Of a stretch of 64,000 nucleotides of DNA, positions 18,687 to 28,039 are shown one piece after another. Made by a program: the position numbers and the translations under genes. Within the stretch, counting starts at the first letter, position 1, and the number at the start of each line of letters is the position of its first letter. The notes beneath the pieces were generated by a model. That model did not search any database. It saw nothing but the letters and a program-made list of their open reading frames with translations, and was not told the DNA's origin. The stretch is from Bradyrhizobium elkanii WSM2783 (GTDB lineage: Bacteria; Pseudomonadota; Alphaproteobacteria; Rhizobiales; Xanthobacteraceae), in assembly GCF_000472865.1 (NCBI RefSeq), contig NZ_AXAP01000001.1:55460-119459 (forward strand), given 5' to 3'.

Positions 18687-20390
18687 ATGGAGCGCATCTG
18701 GCTCAAGCACTACCCGCCAGGGGTTTCGGCGGAGATCGACCCGTCGCGATACGCATCGCTCGTTGCGATGCTCGAAGAAAGTTTTGCCAAATATCGCGAG
18801 CGCACCGCCTTCATCTGCATGGATAAGGAGCTGACCTACGGTGAAACCGACGAGATGTCACGCGCTTTCGGGGCCTGGCTGCAGGCCAGAGGCCTGGCGA
18901 AGGGTGCTCGCGTCGCCATCATGATGCCGAACGTGCTGCAGTATCCGGTGGCGATCTGCGCCGTCCTTCGTGCCGGCTTCACCGTGGTGAACATCAACCC
19001 CTTGTACACGGCGCATGAGCTCGAGACTCAGCTCAAGGATGCCGGCGCCGAAACCATCATCGTGCTTGAGAACTTCGCGCATGCCCTGCAGCAGGCGATC
19101 GACAAGACCAGCATTAAACACGTTGTCGTTGCCTCCATGGGCGACCTCCTGGGCTTGATGAAAGGCACGATCGTCAATCTGGTGGTACGGTGGGTGAAGA
19201 AGATGGTGCCGGCCTACTCGCTGCCGGGCGCAACGCCGTTCAATGCGGCCCTCGCGGCCGGCAAGAACATGACGTTGACCAAGCCGCAGCTCGGATCCGA
19301 CGATCTCGCATTCCTGCAATACACCGGCGGGACCACGGGCATCGCCAAAGGCGCGATGCTGTTGCATCGCAACGTAGTCGCCAACATGCTGCAGATCGAC
19401 GAATGGCTGAAGCCGGTATTGGAGAACGAGCCGAAGGTCGATCGTCTGACCGTCATGGCGGCGCTGCCGCTCTATCACATCTTCGCGTTGACGGCATGTT
19501 TCCTGCTCAGCGTCCGTACCGGCGGCCAAAACATTCTCATCCCAAACCCGCGCGATATTCCCAGCCTCATTGAGGAGCTTGCCAAGTACAAGGTCAACCA
19601 TTTTCCGGCGGTGAACACGCTTTACAACGCGCTGCTCAATCATCCGGATTTCGGCAAGATCGACTGGAGCATGCTCAAGTGCGCTGTCGGCGGCGGCATG
19701 GCGGTGCAGAAATCAGTGGCGGACCGTTGGTTCAGGACCACGGGCTCGCCGCTGTGGGAAGGTTATGGCCTGTCGGAGACGTCGCCGGTCTTGACCTGCA
19801 ATCCGCCGACCGCTCCCGAATGGGACGGCACCATCGGGCTGCCGATGCCGTCAACGGACATCTCGATTCGCGACGACGACAACAACGAGGTGCCGCTTGG
19901 GGAGCCGGGCGAGATCTGCGCGCGCGGCCCGCAGGTGATGCCGGGCTACTGGAACCGTCCGGATGAGACAGCCAACGTCTTTGCTCCCGACGGCTTCTTC
20001 CTCACTGGCGATATCGGCATCATGGACGAGACCGGCCGGACTCGGATCGTCGATCGCAAGAAGGACATGATCACGGTGTCCGGGTTCAAGGTCTATCCGA
20101 GCGAGGTCGAGGCGGTGGTGTCGAGCCACCCGGGAGTGCTCGAATGCGGAGTGATCGGCGTCCCCGATCCGCGCTCCGGCGATGCGGTGAAGCTGTTCGT
20201 CGTCAAGAAGGATCCAAACCTCACCGAAGCGGCCCTGATCGCCTACTGCCGAACGCGGCTCACACCCTACAAGGTGCCGCGGCTGGTGGAGTTCAGGACC
20301 GAGCTGCCGAAGACCAATGTCGGCAAGATCTTGCGCCGGCAGTTGCGCGACGAGTCGGCAGGCTTCACTACCGTCGGCTTCTCTGGTTAA
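18687..20390 (+). CDS. fadD: Long-chain fatty acid--CoA ligase (FadD-like)
   Basis: A 567-residue AMP-forming acyl-CoA synthetase, the usual length for FadD. The ATP-binding signature YTGGTTGIAKGAML lies near residue 213, the adenylate motif WEGYGLSETSP near 356, TGDIG with DRKKDMI near 440-458, and the C-terminal catalytic Lys is in KTNVGKILRR. It activates a carboxylic acid with ATP and CoA through an acyl-adenylate, in the cytoplasm or at the inner membrane. GGGAGGAG precedes the ATG by 5 bases. The acid is probably a medium or long fatty acid, but other carboxylates are possible. The two inverted repeats upstream may control it. Confidence 0.88.
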   Translation: MERIWLKHYPPGVSAEIDPSRYASLVAMLEESFAKYRERTAFICMDKELTYGETDEMSRAFGAWLQARGLAKGARVAIMMPNVLQYPVAICAVLRAGFTVVNINPLYTAHELETQLKDAGAETIIVLENFAHALQQAIDKTSIKHVVVASMGDLLGLMKGTIVNLVVRWVKKMVPAYSLPGATPFNAALAAGKNMTLTKPQLGSDDLAFLQYTGGTTGIAKGAMLLHRNVVANMLQIDEWLKPVLENEPKVDRLTVMAALPLYHIFALTACFLLSVRTGGQNILIPNPRDIPSLIEELAKYKVNHFPAVNTLYNALLNHPDFGKIDWSMLKCAVGGGMAVQKSVADRWFRTTGSPLWEGYGLSETSPVLTCNPPTAPEWDGTIGLPMPSTDISIRDDDNNEVPLGEPGEICARGPQVMPGYWNRPDETANVFAPDGFFLTGDIGIMDETGRTRIVDRKKDMITVSGFKVYPSEVEAVVSSHPGVLECGVIGVPDPRSGDAVKLFVVKKDPNLTEAALIAYCRTRLTPYKVPRLVEFRTELPKTNVGKILRRQLRDESAGFTTVGFSG

Positions 20391-20435
20391 CCTCCCGTTT
20401 GGCAGCGCCAGCTTCGATCCTGCGCCTGCAGGGGA

Positions 20436-20618
20436 TTGCAGGTGCGTAGCGCGACGCGCAGCATCGGGCATTCCGCCGACAACAAATGGTTCACCCGGCT
20501 TGTGTTTGCTGCCGCCATCGTCGAGGCGGTGGAGAAACTCGACCTCACTTACCCGATGATCGATCCTGAGAAGAGAATGGAGTTGCAAACGATACGCGCG
20601 GCCCTGAGCCGCGAGAAA
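20436..20618 (+). pseudogene. Remnant of polyphosphate kinase 2 (C-terminal end only)
   Basis: About 50 codons from 20463 onward (SADNKWFTRLVFAAAIVEA, then LDLTYP and EKRMELQTIRAAL) match the way PPK2 proteins end: a W-F-x-x-L-V helix after a PAD(N/R)KW turn, then a Tyr-Pro and a Lys/Arg-rich terminal helix. The Walker A and catalytic parts are absent, there is no start codon context, and the open frame beyond 20618 has no conserved look. PPK2 makes nucleoside triphosphates from polyphosphate. Its presence as debris among glycolytic genes suggests the cluster once included it. The identification rests on memory of the family end and is moderately sure. Confidence 0.5.
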
Positions 20619-20686
20619 TGGGGACAGTCCCATATCGAGCAATCTCGTCGGGCACCTTCGCTCCGCGATCCGCCCTCAGTCTCGGT

Positions 20687-21694
20687 TCAGATCAGCTTCC
20701 CCATCGCTACGGCGGTATCCGCCATGCGGCACGAGAATCCCCACTCGTTATCGTACCATGACATCACGCGTACCAGCGTGCCATCCATGACCTTCGTCTG
20801 ATCCATGTGGAAGACGGAGCTGTGCGGATCGTGGTTGAAGTCGATGGAAACATTTGGATCGTTGGTATAGCCGAGAATCCCGTTGAGCTGCTGGTCGGCG
20901 GCGCGCTTGATCGCGGCGTTCACCTCGTCCTTCGATGTCGCCTTCTTGGCGACGAATTTGAAATCGACCACCGAGACATTCGGCACCGGGACACGAATGG
21001 CGACACCGTCGAGCTTGCCGTTCAGTTCCGGTAGCACGAGGCCGACCGCCTTTGCCGCGCCTGTTGATGTCGGGATCATCGACATCGCCGCCGCTCGCGC
21101 GCGGTACAAGTCTCTGTGCAATGTATCCAGCGTCGGCTGGTCGCCAGTATAGGCATGGATCGTTGTCATGAAGCCCCTTTCAATCCCGATCGCATCGTTG
21201 AGCACCTTGGCAACCGGCGCCAGACAGTTGGTCGTGCATGAGGCGGCGGAGACGATCTTGTGCTCCTTCGACAGCCCGTCGTGATTGACGCCGTAAACCA
21301 CCGTGAGATCGGCGCCGTCGGCCGGCGCCGAGACAAGGACGGCCTTTGCACCTGCTTTGAGATGAGCGGAAGCTTTGCTTTTTGAGTTGAAGACGCCCGT
21401 GCATTCGAGCGCAATGTCAACGCCCAGGTCCTTCCATGGCAGGTCCGAGGGATCCTTGATCGCGGTGACCTTGACTTTGCCGTTGCCGACGCTGATGGCG
21501 TCGCCTTCGACCTTGACTTGCCCCGGGAAGCGGCCGTGCACGGAATCATATCGTAGAAGGTGCGCGTTGGTCTCCACGGGCCCGAGATCATTGACAGCGA
21601 CCACCTCGATATCCTTGCGGCCCTCCTCGACGATGGCGCGGAGAATGTTACGGCCGATGCGGCCGAATCCGTTGATGGCGACGCGAACGGTCAT
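20687..21694 (-). CDS. gap: Type I glyceraldehyde-3-phosphate dehydrogenase
   Basis: A 335-residue NAD-dependent GAPDH. The N-terminal Rossmann motif is [10 protein letters not shown], and Asp36 after the second strand (VAVND) favours NAD over NADP. Catalytic Cys153 is in [12 protein letters not shown], and the C-terminal [10 protein letters not shown] motif is intact. It converts glyceraldehyde 3-phosphate, phosphate and NAD to 1,3-bisphosphoglycerate. Start set at ATG 21694, 9 bases after GGGAG; the frame reaches seven codons further to 21715. It is probably a second copy beside a housekeeping gap in the cbb or pgk locus, since no pgk or tpi is adjacent. It is divergent from the lactate permease. 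Confidence 0.93.
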   Translation of the reverse strand: MTVRVAINGFGRIGRNILRAIVEEGRKDIEVVAVNDLGPVETNAHLLRYDSVHGRFPGQVKVEGDAISVGNGKVKVTAIKDPSDLPWKDLGVDIALECTGVFNSKSKASAHLKAGAKAVLVSAPADGADLTVVYGVNHDGLSKEHKIVSAASCTTNCLAPVAKVLNDAIGIERGFMTTIHAYTGDQPTLDTLHRDLYRARAAAMSMIPTSTGAAKAVGLVLPELNGKLDGVAIRVPVPNVSVVDFKFVAKKATSKDEVNAAIKRAADQQLNGILGYTNDPNVSIDFNHDPHSSVFHMDQTKVMDGTLVRVMSWYDNEWGFSCRMADTAVAMGKLI

Positions 21695-21963
21695 TTTCGG
21701 CTCCCTTCTTGGCACTACGCTCCGACACTGTTTCCTGTCGGGATAGGGACGATACTAGTTTCGATGATTTCAAACAGTGGGCATTGTCGTGCGGACGGCC
21801 CTATGCGACTGCCTGCCTCCTTTTGATCCGGACACTTGGCCCCGGGGCATGATGGAACTCGCTTTAGGCGTGTCTGCTGGCCGTATGAGTTCTGACGCTT
21901 CAAGGTCGATTATCAGCGTGGCGCCCGTCTGCGGCTCTACTGTGGGCTATCCGAGATGGCCTG

Positions 21964-22020
21964 TATAATGGCATTTAATCGGGCTCGCGATTGATGGTTC
22001 CTTGCAGCGAACCAAATCAA
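21964..22020 (+). promoter_or_regulatory. Candidate promoter and leader hairpin of the lactate permease gene
   Basis: A perfect TATAAT lies at 21964-21969, 68 bp before the permease ATG, but no good -35 is seen 16-18 bp upstream. Downstream of it, TTGATGGTT (21991-21999) can pair with AACC-AA-ATCAA (22010-22020) apart from a two-base bulge, giving a hairpin in the predicted leader. The rest of the 340-bp gap between gap and the permease shows nothing else. Confidence 0.35.
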
Positions 22021-22036
22021 ATGCACGGAAAGCGGA

Positions 22037-23542
22037 ATGGCAGCCTTCGTCTCGATCGCCCCACTCGCTCTGATCGTTCTTCTCATGGCCGTATTGCGGT
22101 GGTCGGCGGCCAGCGCGGGACTGGTCGGACTCGTGGCGGCCGCGGCTGGCGCAATCGGATTCTTTGGCTTCGGAACGCGCATCTACGCTGAGCAGGGCAT
22201 CGCCGGAGTGCTCATCGGAACCGGTGCGGAGGCAGCTTTCTCGGCCGCTGACATCGTGTGGATCATCCTGCCGGCTCTGTCCCTCTATGAGCTGCAGCAG
22301 CGCTCAGGCGCGATCGATGCCATCCGCAGGGGATTGATGAGTTTGTCCTCGGACGAGACCCTGCTTGCCCTCGTCATCGCCTGGTTCTTTGCGTCATTCA
22401 TGGAAGGAGCGGCGGGGTTCGGCACACCTATCGCCCTGGCTGCGCCTCTTCTGGTCAGTCTCGGCTACACACCCGTCGTGGCGGTCGCTTTGCCGCTCAT
22501 TGGTCATGTCACAGGCACTTCGTTTGGCGCGCTCGGCACTCCGATCTTGGCGCAGGCCGACGTGTCAGGCATCAGCGGCAGCAGCATCGCCCCGCCGACG
22601 GCCTTGCTGCATGCGAGCCTGGCGCCATTGCTGGTGCTTTCGATCGTGTTCATCGCGAGCAAAGCGCGATTCCAGGTGAAATACGCGGCATGGGCCATCG
22701 TCGCCGCCATTTGTTTCCTGCTGCCGTACCTGGTCTTGGCCATGTGGGTAGGACCAGAGCTGCCGACGATCGGCGGAGCGCTGGCCGGTGGATTGGCATT
22801 TGCTTTTGTCCTCAGACGGATGCATCCGCAGCAAGCTGAAACTCTGGATGCGAGATCGCTTGCCATTGCTGCTCTACCATATGCCGTGCTGGTCGGCTTG
22901 ATCCTCGTGACGCGTCTCGTTCCGCAGATCCGCGATCCGCTCCGGCAGGTTGTGCTCGAATGGGGGTTGCCCGGACCGTTCAGCGGACGCGTCGAGCTCC
23001 TCTATCATCCCGGGACCATGCTGCTCGCAGGATTTCTGTTCGGCGGGCTCTTGCAGGGATGCAAGATTGCCGATCTGGCCGGTGCCGTCACTGCTGCTAT
23101 CCGTCGACTGGTTCCCGTCGCCGCTGCCTTGTTCTCGATGCTCGCGATCGCGCGGCTGATGGTCCATGCGGGCATGATAGAGGCACTGGCGGAAACGGCT
23201 ACACGGACCGGTCAGGCGTGGCCGCTGCTTGCGCCTTCAGTTGGGGCAATCGGCTCCTTCATCACGGGATCGACAACCGTCTCCAACATCCTCCTGACGG
23301 ATCTTCAGCAGGCAGCCGCTGCCGGGCTCGGCTTGCCGATGTTGGCACTGATCGCCGCCCAGGGATTCGGAGCTGCCGTCGGCAATTGTGCGGCGCTGCA
23401 CAACATCATCACGGGCGCTGCCACGGTCGGCCTGCAAGGACGTGAAGGCGATATCCTGAGAAAGACGGGACCAGTTTGTCTTGGATACCTTGCGCTCGGA
23501 GGCGTTCTTGCGCTGACGTTCGCGCGATGGTTCCCGTTTTAG
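22037..23542 (+). CDS. lctP: L-lactate permease family transporter (LctP/LldP)
   Basis: A 501-residue membrane protein with about 12-13 hydrophobic segments. Family landmarks are FMEGAAGFGTPIALAAPLL near residue 118, GHVTGTSFGALGTP near 155, and the C-terminal GSFITGSTTVSNILL and FGAAVGNCAALHNIITG. LctP carriers move lactate or glycolate with protons, in either direction depending on the gradient. The next gene encodes a D-2-hydroxyacid dehydrogenase and the surrounding genes are glycolytic, so export of fermentation lactate is as likely as uptake. Members are usually about 500-560 residues, so it is full length. Confidence 0.88.
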   Translation: MAAFVSIAPLALIVLLMAVLRWSAASAGLVGLVAAAAGAIGFFGFGTRIYAEQGIAGVLIGTGAEAAFSAADIVWIILPALSLYELQQRSGAIDAIRRGLMSLSSDETLLALVIAWFFASFMEGAAGFGTPIALAAPLLVSLGYTPVVAVALPLIGHVTGTSFGALGTPILAQADVSGISGSSIAPPTALLHASLAPLLVLSIVFIASKARFQVKYAAWAIVAAICFLLPYLVLAMWVGPELPTIGGALAGGLAFAFVLRRMHPQQAETLDARSLAIAALPYAVLVGLILVTRLVPQIRDPLRQVVLEWGLPGPFSGRVELLYHPGTMLLAGFLFGGLLQGCKIADLAGAVTAAIRRLVPVAAALFSMLAIARLMVHAGMIEALAETATRTGQAWPLLAPSVGAIGSFITGSTTVSNILLTDLQQAAAAGLGLPMLALIAAQGFGAAVGNCAALHNIITGAATVGLQGREGDILRKTGPVCLGYLALGGVLALTFARWFPF

Positions 23543-23671
23543 AAGCGGCCGCGTTGTTCCATCAGATGGCAGCGGCTGGACTGATTCCCGCCGTCATGTA
23601 AGGTTGCATCTGGATTGGACCGCATAAGCTCATCGGAGCTATGAACCCGTGCTCAGACCCGGGAGGCCGTC

Positions 23672-24682
23672 ATGAACATTGTCGTGTTCGAAACCGAGGA
23701 ATGGGAGCGACAAGCCTTCCTGCGCCTTGAGCCAAGCCATCGCGTGCGCTGCGTTGCTGAGCCGCTGGACCAACGGAACGCGGCTGACTTCTCCGAGGCC
23801 GAAGTTGCCAGCCCATTCATCAATTCGCGGTTTGACGCAGCAGCCCTCGCAAAATTCCCAAGGCTAAAGCTGATAGCGACGCGATCGACGGGATACGATC
23901 ACATCGATCTCAGCTACTGCGCCGCACACGGCATCATCGTGTCGAACGTGCCTGACTATGGCGATTCGACCGTGGCCGAGCACGTCTTCGCTCTGCTGTT
24001 GGCAGTTGCGCGCAATCTCGTGGAGTCGGTGGAGCGGACGCGGCGCGGGCAGTTCACACAGACCGGGCTACGCGGCTTTGAGCTCCGCGACGGGACAATC
24101 GGCGTCATCGGCACCGGCCGGATCGGGATTCGCGTGATCGAAATCGCACGCGGCTTCGGCATGAATGTTCTTGCTTACGACCTCCGACCGGACGAAGCGG
24201 CCGCCGTCCGGCTCAAGTTTTCCTACGCGAGCCTCGACAAACTGTTGTCGGATTCGGACGTCGTGACGCTGCACGTGCCCGCAACGTCCGGCACGGCCAG
24301 CATGCTCTCGGATCGCGAGTTCGCCCGCATGAAGCCGGATGCAATCCTGATCAATACGGCACGCGGCCATATCGTTGACGTTGAAGCGCTGGTGCGGGCG
24401 CTGGCTAACGGCAGGCTCCGCGGCGCCGGCCTCGACGTTCTGCCGCAGGAGCCCCTGATCCGCGAGGAGGCGGCGATCTTCCACCAGGACGCAGTTCGGG
24501 ACGCCGATGATTTCAAGGCACTGGTTGCGAACCATGTGTTGCTGCGCTTTCCCAATGTGGTGGTGACGCCGCACAATGCGTACAACACCGAGTCGGCGCT
24601 GCAGCGCATCACCGCGACGACGCTTGCCAATATCGAGGCGTTTGCGCGCGGGACGCCGCAGAACGTCGTGTCCGCGCATTGA
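23672..24682 (+). CDS. ldhA: D-2-hydroxyacid dehydrogenase, D-lactate dehydrogenase-like
   Basis: A 336-residue NAD-dependent dehydrogenase of the D-isomer-specific family. The nucleotide-binding motif GTGRIGIRVIEIARGFG is followed by YDLRP, whose Asp favours NAD. Catalytic residues are present: Arg in INTARGHIVD, Glu in EPLIREEA and His in VVTPHNAYNT. The insertion FHQDAVRDADDF between the Glu and His regions and the N-terminal STGYDHID are characteristic of fermentative D-lactate dehydrogenases, so pyruvate to D-lactate is the preferred call. GGGAGG precedes the ATG. It lies 130 bp after the permease on the same strand, probably in one operon, and converges with the disaccharide phosphorylase gene. 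Confidence 0.82.
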   Translation: MNIVVFETEEWERQAFLRLEPSHRVRCVAEPLDQRNAADFSEAEVASPFINSRFDAAALAKFPRLKLIATRSTGYDHIDLSYCAAHGIIVSNVPDYGDSTVAEHVFALLLAVARNLVESVERTRRGQFTQTGLRGFELRDGTIGVIGTGRIGIRVIEIARGFGMNVLAYDLRPDEAAAVRLKFSYASLDKLLSDSDVVTLHVPATSGTASMLSDREFARMKPDAILINTARGHIVDVEALVRALANGRLRGAGLDVLPQEPLIREEAAIFHQDAVRDADDFKALVANHVLLRFPNVVVTPHNAYNTESALQRITATTLANIEAFARGTPQNVVSAH

Positions 24683-24712
24683 AAGTTCGCGGCGCCGCGA
24701 GTGCTCGCGCGA

Positions 24713-27700
24713 TCAGGACGCACGGTGAAGCGGCACGCTGGTTCGCTCGCCCGGGTACAGAACGAAATGCCGTTCGTCGACCGCGATGGAGATTGCGTCC
24801 GCTCCACTTGGATCGCTCGCCAGCGTCAGCGCATCCTGGGTTATATCCACGCTGAGCGAGTGCTGGCGGTAGCGGAGCCGAAATGCAAGCCGGCGCAGTT
24901 CATCCGGTAATGCCGGGTGAAAATGCAGTTCTTCGCCGCGCAGTTCCAGCCCGGTGAAGCAGCGTTGCAACAGGTCGATCGTGCCGGACATGGCGCCGAG
25001 ATGAATGCCTTCGCGCGTGGTCCCGCCTTGAACGTCGCTAATGTCACTTTGCAGAGCCTCCGTGAAAAGTGACCAGGAGCGTTGCCGGCAGGAGCGCGCC
25101 AAGACCCAGGCATGCACGAGGGCGCTCAGGGTGGAGCCGTGCGAGCTGCGCCGCAGATAGTAGTCGATGGTTCTGGGGATCGTGGCAGGATTGAAAGTGT
25201 AACCAAGGCGGTTGAAGAGCTCCGCCAGTTCTTCTGCGGAAAACAGATAGAACAACATCAGCGCATCGGCCTGCTTGGAGAGCTTGTAGCGATTGGGCGA
25301 GTCGCTCTCCGCCTCGAGGATCAGGTCTAGCCGCATGATATTCGGGTATTTGCGGCGATAGGCGTCCCAGTCGAATTCCTGTAGCAGCTCATAGCCTTCA
25401 AACTGGCTGAGAATGCCGTCATCGTGGAATGGCAGGTACAACTTGCAACTGACATGCTCCCAATGTGCGAGTTCCTCCTGCTCGATTCGCAGGTTCTGGC
25501 ACAATTCGTGACAGCGTTCCTTGGGCAGCAGCTCAAAGAGGTCTAGCGCGCGGGCAATGCACCAGACGGCCATGACATTGGTGTACGCGTTATTGTCCAG
25601 GCCTGCCTCATCCCGATCCGGATAGCCGTCATGGAATTCGTCCGGCCCCATCACGCCGCGGATATCATAGCGGTCGCGTGCTTCGTTCCACTGCGCAAGA
25701 CTGGCCCAGAAGCGGGCAATCTCGAACATCAGCTCGGCGCCGAAGGAGTAAAGGAACTCGGCATCGCCAGTGGCTTGATGGTACTGCCAGACATTATAGG
25801 CGACGGCCGCGCCGATATGGCGCTGCAGATGTGTGTCGTCTTTGATCCAGTTGCCGGAACGCGGGTTGAAGTACATCACGTCGGTTTCTTCGCGCCCATC
25901 GCTACCGCTCTGCCATGGGTACATCGCGCCGCGGAAGCCGGCTTGCCGCGCGGCCCAGCGCGCCTCATCGAGGCGCCGGTAGCGGTAGAGCAGCAAGGCA
26001 CGCGCGAGGATCGGAAAATGCAGGTTCAGCAGCGGGAAGATGAACAGCTCGTCCCAGAAGATGTGGCCACGGTAGCCCTCGCCATGCCAGCCGCGGGCGG
26101 GGATGCCAGCATCCAGTTCCATGCTGTGGCTGGAAGCTGTCTGGAGCAGATGGAAGAGATGCAGACGCACGGCCAAATGCGTCTCATCCGCTTCGTCACT
26201 GGCGATATCGAGCAGATCCAGGTCGCAGCGCTCCCACAAATGTCCCCAGACACGCTGATGGGTTTGCAGAAGTGCATCAAAGCTGTCGGCGCGTGCGATG
26301 GCGGTGCGCGCTGCGGTTTCCGGATCGGCGATGGCGCGGTCCCTGGAGGTATAGAGCGCGACGATCTTCTCGATCTCGATGCCGGCGCCCGGCACGGCAT
26401 CAAGGGCGATGTCATAGCCGACACGCGCCGCTTCCTCGATCGGGTGCTTGTGCACGGCGGCATCAAGCCCGCGCGCACGTGCGTCCAACCGTGCGGCCTG
26501 TGCGATCCGTAGCTGCGACTGCGTCATCTCCACCTGAAGCAGCATGGAGCAAGGTGCGAAGGCGGCGGCTTCGCACACGCGCAGATTCCGGCTTTCAAAC
26601 GCTCTGTATCTCGGCACGCCGGTATTGGCGACGTCGCCGTCCAGCATGGCGCGCACGGTGAGCCGGCCGGACCAATTCTGCGAGGTGACGGTGACATGCT
26701 GGCCGGCGAGGTGCTTGCTGTCCATGTGCACGAAGCGGCGCTCAGTGAGGTTGATTTCCCGCCCCAGCGGGTCGCGTACCCGCAAACTCCGCAAATACAG
26801 ACCGTGGCGCAGATCGAGCGTTTGCCGATACTCGAGCACTTCGACGCGACGCAGGTCGAACCAGTCTCCGTCGTCGATCCGGAAGGTCAGTGGCAGCCAG
26901 TTGGGGAGGTTGACCAGGTCCTCGTTCTCGATCGGGCGACCATCGATCACGGTGGTGAGCCGGTTGTAGCCGCCGGCGAGATACGTGCCGGGATAATACA
27001 GATCATCAGCGCGCGCTTCGGCGGCGGCTCCGCGGGTCACGAAGTATCCGTTGCCAACGGCGAACAGGGTTTCGCGACGCCCTTCCAGGGCAGGATCGAA
27101 CCCCTCATGGACAAACAGCCAAGGGTCCGGCCGAGCGCGGGCCGCGGGATGGCGGGTCTCGGTTCCTTGTTGCGCGATGAACGGGTCAAGCCGATGCACG
27201 TCGGGCTTGGCGACAAGCGGGCGCGGCGTCACTCGATCGTCCAATTCCAAATCGATCTGGTTGAGGTCGGCGACGACGATATCGGCACCGGCGTTCTTCA
27301 GGTCCGCACTATGGCCGACCCGGTCGATGCCGATGACGAGGCCGAAACCGCCGGCTCGTCCCGCCGCCACGCCGGCGATCGCGTCCTCGATGACGACCGT
27401 GCGATCGGGCAAGCTCCCAAGGCGCTGCGCCGCCGCAAGAAAAGTGTCGGGCGCTGGCTTGCCCGGGAGCCCCAGGGTCGCGGCATCGCGTCCGTCGATG
27501 CGAGCGTCGAACAGATGATCGAGCCGCGCAGTTTGCAGAATCTCCTGGCAATTGCGGCTCGCCGAAACCACCGCCGTCTTCAGGCCGAGCGCGCGCAGAC
27601 GCCGAATCAGGGCCACCGTGGAAGGATAGACGTCGACCCCTTTGCCGCGCATCCTCTCCAGGAACAGTCCGTCCTTTCGTACGGCGAGGCCCTGGATGGT

Positions 27701-27991
27701 TTCGACCTCGGGACCATCGCGCTCATCGCCTTCCGCGAGGCCCACGCCGCGCGCGGCCAGGAAGGCACGAATGGCCTCTTCGCGCGGACGCCCGTCGATG
27801 TACTTGCGGTAGTCCTCAAGCGTGAATGGCGCGAAGGCAACGCCGGTGCGACGGGTGTGCCCTTCGAAAAAAACATCGAAGGTTTGCGTCCAAGCCTGGA
27901 AATGGATGCGCGCGGTATCTGTCACCACGCCATCGAGATCGAAGGCGACGGCATCAAATTGCGACGGAACAAGACCGGCTTTGCGAGACAT
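24713..27991 (-). CDS. Fusion of beta-phosphoglucomutase (HAD) and GH65 disaccharide phosphorylase
   Basis: A 1092-residue two-enzyme fusion. Residues about 10-245 form a HAD phosphatase-like beta-phosphoglucomutase: nucleophile DLDGVVTDT (Asp18, Asp20), VVSASRN, and GKPAPDTFL with VIEDAIAGVAAG. Residues about 290-1070 form a glycoside hydrolase family 65 phosphorylase with the barrel signature GWHGEGYRGHIFWDE and the catalytic acid Glu785 in MGPDEFHDG. The GH65 part would split trehalose, maltose, kojibiose or nigerose with phosphate into glucose and beta-glucose 1-phosphate, and the HAD part would turn the latter into glucose 6-phosphate. Start at ATG 27991 rather than GTG 28003. It is 48 bp downstream of glucokinase, which would take the other product. 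Which disaccharide is used cannot be told. Confidence 0.9.
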   Translation of the reverse strand: MSRKAGLVPSQFDAVAFDLDGVVTDTARIHFQAWTQTFDVFFEGHTRRTGVAFAPFTLEDYRKYIDGRPREEAIRAFLAARGVGLAEGDERDGPEVETIQGLAVRKDGLFLERMRGKGVDVYPSTVALIRRLRALGLKTAVVSASRNCQEILQTARLDHLFDARIDGRDAATLGLPGKPAPDTFLAAAQRLGSLPDRTVVIEDAIAGVAAGRAGGFGLVIGIDRVGHSADLKNAGADIVVADLNQIDLELDDRVTPRPLVAKPDVHRLDPFIAQQGTETRHPAARARPDPWLFVHEGFDPALEGRRETLFAVGNGYFVTRGAAAEARADDLYYPGTYLAGGYNRLTTVIDGRPIENEDLVNLPNWLPLTFRIDDGDWFDLRRVEVLEYRQTLDLRHGLYLRSLRVRDPLGREINLTERRFVHMDSKHLAGQHVTVTSQNWSGRLTVRAMLDGDVANTGVPRYRAFESRNLRVCEAAAFAPCSMLLQVEMTQSQLRIAQAARLDARARGLDAAVHKHPIEEAARVGYDIALDAVPGAGIEIEKIVALYTSRDRAIADPETAARTAIARADSFDALLQTHQRVWGHLWERCDLDLLDIASDEADETHLAVRLHLFHLLQTASSHSMELDAGIPARGWHGEGYRGHIFWDELFIFPLLNLHFPILARALLLYRYRRLDEARWAARQAGFRGAMYPWQSGSDGREETDVMYFNPRSGNWIKDDTHLQRHIGAAVAYNVWQYHQATGDAEFLYSFGAELMFEIARFWASLAQWNEARDRYDIRGVMGPDEFHDGYPDRDEAGLDNNAYTNVMAVWCIARALDLFELLPKERCHELCQNLRIEQEELAHWEHVSCKLYLPFHDDGILSQFEGYELLQEFDWDAYRRKYPNIMRLDLILEAESDSPNRYKLSKQADALMLFYLFSAEELAELFNRLGYTFNPATIPRTIDYYLRRSSHGSTLSALVHAWVLARSCRQRSWSLFTEALQSDISDVQGGTTREGIHLGAMSGTIDLLQRCFTGLELRGEELHFHPALPDELRRLAFRLRYRQHSLSVDITQDALTLASDPSGADAISIAVDERHFVLYPGERTSVPLHRAS

Positions 27992-28039
27992 GCCTCGGCT
28001 CACGGAGTTATTGCGACGTACGCCAGCATTGATTTCAAA

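Noticed and set aside
21823..21850. Possible insertion-sequence end in the gap before the lactate permease
   Set aside because: It only superficially resembled an element terminus; there is no transposase, matching inverted end or target duplication nearby.
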